Assembly: GCF_021730445.1 (NCBI RefSeq)
Contig: NZ_JADNRM010000001.1
Span: forward strand, 635,004-699,003
Origin: Phocaeicola faecalis
GTDB taxonomy: Bacteria > Bacteroidota > Bacteroidia > Bacteroidales > Bacteroidaceae
Length of the DNA: 64,000 bases
Reading direction: 5' to 3'
In this document: piece after piece, positions 59,047 through 64,000 of the stretch
Layout of the letters: every line of letters starts with the position of its first letter
Numbering within the stretch: the stretch's first letter is position 1
The notes under the pieces: generated by a model
Seen by the model: only the letters and a program-made list of their open reading frames with translations
The model's database searches: none
Told to the model about the DNA's origin: nothing
Made by a program: the position numbers and the translations under genes

Positions 59047-62000
59047 TCAGGCATTTTTTCCGTGGCAGTTCTTATATTTCTTACCACTTCCGCACGGACA
59101 CAGGTCATTACGGCCTACTGTCTTTTCTGCACGCACCGGTTCGCGTTTCACTTCACGAGTGTCGTGGCCGGCTGCTGCTTGCTGATCGGGGTCACCTAAA
59201 TCCCGTTTTTCTTCTCTATATTGCTGACGGGGAGCTGCCGGTTCGGGAGCTGCTTCGCGCACTTGCTCCGGTTCCTGTACAGGAATCTGTCCGCGAGTCA
59301 ATACGGAGATGGTATTGTTATTAATCTTATTGACCATGTTATCAAACAGGTTCACTGATTCCAGCTTAAATATCAACAACGGGTCTTTCTGCTCATAGCT
59401 TGCATTTTGCACGGAATGTTTCAACTCGTCCAGTTCGCGCAAGTTTTCCTTCCAGGCATCATCGATGGTATGCAGCAAGATGGCTTTCTCGAATGACTTC
59501 ACGATTTCCTTACCTTCTGTTTCATACGCAGCTTTCAGGTTGACAGAGATATTATACAAACGCTTGCCGTCTGTAATAGGAATCATAATGTTTTCATACA
59601 TGTGTCCCTGCAACTCGAACACTTGCTTGATAACAGGGTTGGCAATCTGAGCCATGCGTTCTGTCTTGCGTTTGAAGTTGTTCATTGCTGCCTCGAAAGT
59701 CAGTTCTGCCAAGTCTTCCTGCTTCTTCGCATTGAATTCTTCTTCTGTGAAAGGAGGTTCCATCGCCAAAGTCTGCAACATTTCCATCTTCACATTATCA
59801 TAATCGCCCAATTCCACTGCATACACGCAACGGTCCCAAATCATATTCACGATATCCATGCCGATACGTTCACCCATCAAAGCATGGCGACGCTTCGTAT
59901 AGACAGCGACACGCTGTTTGTTCATCACGTCATCATATTCAAGCAAGCGTTTACGGATACCGAAGTTGTTTTCTTCCACTTTCTTCTGGGCACGCTCGAT
60001 AGAATTGGAAATCATCTTGTGTTCAATCATTTCGCCTTCCTTAAATCCGAGTCTGTCCATGACACTGGCAATACGGTCTGACGAGAACAAACGCATCAGG
60101 TCGTCTTCCAATGAAACGAAGAATACAGAAGAACCCGGGTCACCCTGACGGCCTGCACGACCACGCAACTGGCGGTCTACACGACGGCTTTCGTGACGTT
60201 CCGTACCGATAATTGCCAAACCGCCCGCTGCTTTCACTTCTGGACTAAGCTTGATATCGGTACCACGACCTGCCATATTGGTTGCAATGGTCACGATACT
60301 CTTCTGACCGGCCTGGGCAACGATGTCAGCTTCTTTCTGATGCAGTTTTGCATTCAGCACATTGTGCTCAATCTTGCGCATTGACAGCATCTTGCTCAAC
60401 ATTTCAGAGATTTCTACAGAAGTAGTACCTACCAGAACAGGGCGTCCTGCTTTTACCATTTCTTCAATCTCTTCGATAACAGCTTTATATTTTTCACGTT
60501 TAGTCTTGTAAACGCGGTCATTCATATCTTTACGTGCAATCGGACGGTTGGTCGGGATGACAACAACATCCAATTTATAGATATCCCAAAATTCGCCAGC
60601 TTCCGTTTCGGCAGTACCGGTCATACCCGAGAGCTTGTGATACATACGGAAATAGTTCTGCAAAGTAATAGTGGCAAAAGTCTGGGTTGCCGCTTCTACT
60701 TTTACTCTTTCCTTAGCCTCGATAGCCTGGTGCAAACCATCTGAGTAACGACGACCTTCCATGATACGGCCGGTCTGTTCGTCTACAATCTTCACCTGTC
60801 CGTCAATCACCACATACTCATCGTCCTTTTCGAACATGGCGTATGCTTTCAAAAGCTGGTTGATAGTGTGTACACGTTCTGACTTGATGGCATAATTCGT
60901 CATCAACTCATCCTTCTTGGCCAATTTCTCTTCTTCCGACAGTTCGGTCTCGTTTTCCAAGGCCGACAACTGAGAAGTGATATCAGGCAATACGAATAAA
61001 GTAGGATCTTCAGCATTTCCGGTAATCAGGTCGATACCTTTATCTGTCAAATCCACACTGTTCTGCTTTTCGTCAATCACGAAGAACAAAGGATCAGTAG
61101 CTTCAGGCATACGCTTGTTGTTCTGCTCCATATAGATTTCTTCGGTTTTCAGCATACCGGCCTTAATGCCCGATTCACTCAAGAACTTAATCAACGGCTT
61201 GTTCTTAGGCAACGCCTTGTGACTGCGGAACAGGGCAAGGAATCCTTCTTCCTGATCTTTCTTGTCATCGGATGCAATCAAACGTTTTGCATCGGCAAGG
61301 TATTGGGTAGCCAGTTTCTTCTGAGCTTCAAACAGACGCTCAACCAACGGACGGAGCTGTTCAAACAGTTGATCCTCGCCTTTTGGAACAGGTCCTGAAA
61401 TAATCAACGGAGTACGCGCATCGTCAATCAATACGGAGTCGACCTCATCGACAATGGCATAATTATGTTTACGCTGCACCAAATCCTTCGGACTGACAGC
61501 CATATTGTCACGCAGGTAGTCAAAACCAAATTCATTATTTGTACCGAAAGTGATGTCGGCCATGTATGCCTTGCGGCGTGCGTCAGAGTTAGGCTGATGC
61601 TTGTCGATACAATCGACACTCAATCCATGGAACTGATAAAGCGGCCCCATCCATTCCGAGTCACGTTTTGACAAATAATCATTGACGGTCACCACGTGCA
61701 CACCGTTACCGGTCAAAGCATTCAGGAATACCGGCAAAGTAGCTACCAACGTCTTACCTTCACCGGTTGCCATTTCTGCAATCTTACCTTTGTGCAAAAC
61801 GACACCACCAAACAACTGTACATCATAGTGCACCATTCCCCATGCCATATCGTTACCGCCGGCAATCCAGTGGTTTTGCCAAATCGCTTTATCGCCTTCG
61901 ATGCGGACAAAGTCTTTTCCCTGTGCAGCCAAGTTACGGTCAAAGTCAGTGGCAGTCACTTCGATTTCAGGATTTTCAGAGAATCGGCGGGCTGTATCTT

Positions 62001-62343
62001 TTACGATGGCAAAAGCTTGAGGAAGTACATCATCCAGTGCTTTTTCATACTTTTCAAGCACTTCTTTTTCCAACTTGTCAATCTGCGTAAAGATGCCTTC
62101 ACGATCTTCTAACTCAGTAGTCTCGATAGTAGCCTTCAGCTCTTCTATCTTTTTTTGTTCTTCCGTAGCCGAGTCGTGGATATACTTTTTCAATTCCTCT
62201 GTTTTGGCACGAAGTTCATCATTGCTCAGTTTGGCAATTTCCGGATATACAGCCTTGATTTTGTCTACCCACGGTTTTATTTCTTTCATGTCGCGGGTGG
62301 CCTTGTTTCCAAACAATTTGCCGATAAATTCATTAAATCCCAT
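59047..62343 (-). CDS. secA: Preprotein translocase ATPase SecA
   Basis: A 1098-residue motor of the Sec pathway. The start is ATG 62343 ([21 protein letters not shown]); the 76 residues further upstream lie over the promoter (TAACTTTG, minus, 62391-62398). Walker A is [10 protein letters not shown], the DEAD-like box [17 protein letters not shown], and [11 protein letters not shown] with [20 protein letters not shown] the second helicase domain. The preprotein-crosslinking domain and helical scaffold follow. The zinc-binding tail [14 protein letters not shown] ends the protein. It is larger than E. coli SecA (901 residues), as in other Bacteroidota, which carry extra segments. Confidence 0.97.
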   Translation of the reverse strand: MGFNEFIGKLFGNKATRDMKEIKPWVDKIKAVYPEIAKLSNDELRAKTEELKKYIHDSATEEQKKIEELKATIETTELEDREGIFTQIDKLEKEVLEKYEKALDDVLPQAFAIVKDTARRFSENPEIEVTATDFDRNLAAQGKDFVRIEGDKAIWQNHWIAGGNDMAWGMVHYDVQLFGGVVLHKGKIAEMATGEGKTLVATLPVFLNALTGNGVHVVTVNDYLSKRDSEWMGPLYQFHGLSVDCIDKHQPNSDARRKAYMADITFGTNNEFGFDYLRDNMAVSPKDLVQRKHNYAIVDEVDSVLIDDARTPLIISGPVPKGEDQLFEQLRPLVERLFEAQKKLATQYLADAKRLIASDDKKDQEEGFLALFRSHKALPKNKPLIKFLSESGIKAGMLKTEEIYMEQNNKRMPEATDPLFFVIDEKQNSVDLTDKGIDLITGNAEDPTLFVLPDITSQLSALENETELSEEEKLAKKDELMTNYAIKSERVHTINQLLKAYAMFEKDDEYVVIDGQVKIVDEQTGRIMEGRRYSDGLHQAIEAKERVKVEAATQTFATITLQNYFRMYHKLSGMTGTAETEAGEFWDIYKLDVVVIPTNRPIARKDMNDRVYKTKREKYKAVIEEIEEMVKAGRPVLVGTTSVEISEMLSKMLSMRKIEHNVLNAKLHQKEADIVAQAGQKSIVTIATNMAGRGTDIKLSPEVKAAGGLAIIGTERHESRRVDRQLRGRAGRQGDPGSSVFFVSLEDDLMRLFSSDRIASVMDRLGFKEGEMIEHKMISNSIERAQKKVEENNFGIRKRLLEYDDVMNKQRVAVYTKRRHALMGERIGMDIVNMIWDRCVYAVELGDYDNVKMEMLQTLAMEPPFTEEEFNAKKQEDLAELTFEAAMNNFKRKTERMAQIANPVIKQVFELQGHMYENIMIPITDGKRLYNISVNLKAAYETEGKEIVKSFEKAILLHTIDDAWKENLRELDELKHSVQNASYEQKDPLLIFKLESVNLFDNMVNKINNNTISVLTRGQIPVQEPEQVREAAPEPAAPRQQYREEKRDLGDPDQQAAAGHDTREVKREPVRAEKTVGRNDLCPCGSGKKYKNCHGKNA

Positions 62344-62390
62344 TGTATTTTTGTTTTTATTATTTTCTAATTTGGTTAATTTTGAAAGTG

Positions 62391-62398
62391 CAAAGTTA
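62391..62398 (-). promoter_or_regulatory. Promoter of secA
   Basis: TAACTTTG on the minus strand, exact -7 consensus, 48 bases before the secA ATG and 41 bases after the end of the phosphatase-like gene. Confidence 0.6.
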
Positions 62399-62438
62399 AA
62401 ATAAAATGCTGATTTATTTGCACTTCTCTCTCTAAATA

Positions 62439-64000
62439 TTATTTGCGGATGCCAGTCATCGGGGCCAAAGTAGAGGCATTGGGCGCCCGGATGCGCATGA
62501 AATGAGCTACAGTAGGTGCAATATTGCCAATCTTCACAGGGGTGTGAATAATTTCGGGCTTCATATTCCATCCCACTAAAACGAGGGGCGAAGAAGCATA
62601 AGCATCGCGCACTACCCTTTTGTCTAAAGAATGTTCACGGATAACCGACCAGCCGGGCAGAACTTCTATCCACAAGTCACCCGAACATGCCGGATTATAG
62701 CTGTTCTTTATTTTGTCGATGGTGGGAGTCCAAGAGCCTAACTGCAAACGTTGTGAAGAATAGACGTCTTTCACACCGCTAAACTGCACCAGAAATTCTG
62801 ACGAACGAGTCAATATCTCAGTATAGTTAAGCTGTTTTTGCTCAATAAACTTATGATTCAAATAGATTTCCTGTTCGTGATGAGCTTCCACATACTGGCC
62901 CTCGCCATAAATGGCAGCCAAATAAAGGTTTAACAATGCAGAGCAACGCTGAATATAGAATTCTCCGCTCGGTATTTTATATTGAGGAGGATCAGCCGGT
63001 TCGGGATCTGTATATCCGGTGGAAGTAATGAAGAAAAGAGTGTTGTGCAAACCCACTTTTCTATCAATCATATCCAGCAGCTCGGCGATGCTATTATCCA
63101 GACGAACGTAAGTATCCTGCATTTCCAGTGGCAACTCGGACGGAGATTTGTGGTCATAGTTTCCGGCATAATAAGCCAAAGACAACAAATCCGGCACATT
63201 ATCCTTGCCGATAGGGGTAGAATTGAGACAAGCGTTCACCAAACGGTTCACCTCGTCATTGGCATAAGGACTGGTTTTCAGTCTTCTGTATTTCAGCTTC
63301 CTTTCATCATCAAAATTATGTTTAAAAGTCAGCTGCTTGGTTTCTGTAGTCAGATATTTATAAGCGGTAACAGGCAGATAAGGTCCCCACACCATATCAC
63401 CGATGCGGAAATCAAGCCCCTGATAATCGTTATACGTAGAAATCCAGGAAGGGAAAGTGCCATAATATGTACTTCCACTCCATTTTCCTGTTTCATCATT
63501 AATCCAAAAAGCACCTTTGGCTGCATGACCGGCAGCCAGTACTGCCATTTCACGAGTCGGAGCGATAGAATAAACTTCTGCCACCCCTTGTGTAGCCACT
63601 GTCAGTTCGTCTGACAAGTTTGACACTTTCAATTTTGCAGGAGAAGTGGACTCGGAAGTATAAATTCCCATAAAGTTATTGTCGTCCACACAATTAATCA
63701 CGCGCAGAGTGGCACGATCCATCCAGTTATTCCCTACAATACCGTTGGTATAAGGAGTGGTTCCCGAATAAATAGCGGCCACAGACGATGATTTATCCAC
63801 ATTGATAAAATCATATTCTGCATTCAAGTATATTCTACCTTCTTTCCACAACCGTTTGAATCCCCGTTCTCCATACAAAGCCGAAAAAGCTTCTATATAG
63901 TCTGTCCGCAATTGGTCGATAGTAAGCCCTACCACCAACTTAGGAACTGCAGGAACATTTTGTGCCTGAAGTCCCGTTAATGCTATTACGGTCAGAAGAG
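62439..64000 (-). CDS. Exported alkaline-phosphatase-family protein, 5' truncated by window
   Basis: The frame is open through the right edge, reading the end of a signal peptide (ALTGLQAQN) and then [21 protein letters not shown]. This is the start of PafA-type phosphatases of Bacteroidota, with the metal-binding Asp in [29 protein letters not shown] helices ([20 protein letters not shown]) and [16 protein letters not shown] also align. However, the nucleophile region reads [14 protein letters not shown] instead of PTVTAIGHTSIYTG, and the TADHG metal site reads TSTGYTD. The gene may therefore encode an inactive relative. About 520 residues are visible. Confidence 0.82.
   Translation of the reverse strand, partial: LLTVIALTGLQAQNVPAVPKLVVGLTIDQLRTDYIEAFSALYGERGFKRLWKEGRIYLNAEYDFINVDKSSSVAAIYSGTTPYTNGIVGNNWMDRATLRVINCVDDNNFMGIYTSESTSPAKLKVSNLSDELTVATQGVAEVYSIAPTREMAVLAAGHAAKGAFWINDETGKWSGSTYYGTFPSWISTYNDYQGLDFRIGDMVWGPYLPVTAYKYLTTETKQLTFKHNFDDERKLKYRRLKTSPYANDEVNRLVNACLNSTPIGKDNVPDLLSLAYYAGNYDHKSPSELPLEMQDTYVRLDNSIAELLDMIDRKVGLHNTLFFITSTGYTDPEPADPPQYKIPSGEFYIQRCSALLNLYLAAIYGEGQYVEAHHEQEIYLNHKFIEQKQLNYTEILTRSSEFLVQFSGVKDVYSSQRLQLGSWTPTIDKIKNSYNPACSGDLWIEVLPGWSVIREHSLDKRVVRDAYASSPLVLVGWNMKPEIIHTPVKIGNIAPTVAHFMRIRAPNASTLAPMTGIRK

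Noticed and set aside
62344-62571. 76-residue N-terminal extension of SecA
   Set aside because: It spans the secA promoter and the end of the neighbouring gene; [14 protein letters not shown] is the family start.

Overview
The window reads as a chromosomal segment of a gut Bacteroidota, most likely Bacteroides/Phocaeicola (P. vulgatus or P. dorei type). The reasons are GldE next to MutY and SSB, NigD-like and six-bladed beta-propeller lipoproteins, a methylmalonyl-CoA decarboxylase sodium pump, a Bacteroidota-sized SecA, and the recurrent promoter element TAnnTTTG (Bacteroidales -7 box) in front of many genes with few Shine-Dalgarno sequences. The genus call is inference. I saw no rRNA, tRNA, CRISPR array, prophage or intact transposase.

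Layout. 1-2.4 kb: end of a response regulator, its histidine kinase, and a HAD-like hydrolase. 2.4-2.8 kb: a cobalamin riboswitch with its own promoter and terminator but no gene behind it. 2.8-6.4 kb (minus): mutY-ssb-gldE-phosphopantetheinyl transferase operon. 6.5-8.6 kb: HU-like protein, a 30-residue basic protein resembling bS22/mS38, RNase G. 8.7-10.9 kb: an AmgK-like sugar kinase fused to a RapZ C-terminal domain and overlapping a MurU-like uridylyltransferase, probably cell-wall sugar recycling. 11-16.6 kb (minus): metH-smpB-YIP1, a NigD-like lipoprotein, a DMP19-type protein. 16.7-18.6 kb: a NifU-like protein and a GGGtGRT-family protein, an uncharacterised and apparently highly expressed pair. 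18.6-21.4 kb: an accessory pocket with a YefM-YoeB module, a truncated zeta-toxin-like gene behind an intact small gene, a gene remnant and a structured leader before an HTH regulator. 21.5-27.3 kb: lipoproteins and outer-membrane barrel proteins of unknown role. 27.8-36.4 kb: a ferritin-VIT1 iron transporter, a 1340-residue GH2 beta-galactosidase with a C-terminal discoidin domain, a beta-propeller lipoprotein, a thioredoxin-like lipoprotein and hypothetical proteins. 36.4-40.2 kb (minus): D-lactate dehydrogenase, then a five-gene Maf/KdsC/DUF2520/membrane protein/nitroreductase operon. 41.4-46.0 kb: methylmalonyl-CoA epimerase and all subunits of the sodium-pumping decarboxylase, the end of the succinate-to-propionate pathway. 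46.3-52.6 kb: a stand-alone cyclomaltodextrinase C-terminal domain, SDR plus esterase, a Fur-family regulator, MazG, ValS. 52.7-64 kb: an M16 protease, a divergent ECF sigma/membrane protein locus, two hypothetical genes, SecA and a phosphatase-like protein cut by the window edge.

The most unusual structure is non-coding. Three intergenic arrays (about 19.6, 48.8 and 57.3 kb) have unrelated sequences but all repeat with a 22-bp period. A dispersed 154-164 bp inverted-repeat element occurs twice (11.06 and 46.06 kb). The divergent ECF sigma promoter region is an interrupted palindrome with exactly one centre, carrying an ECF-like promoter on each arm. A leader at 21.0 kb shows mutually exclusive stems ending in a terminator.
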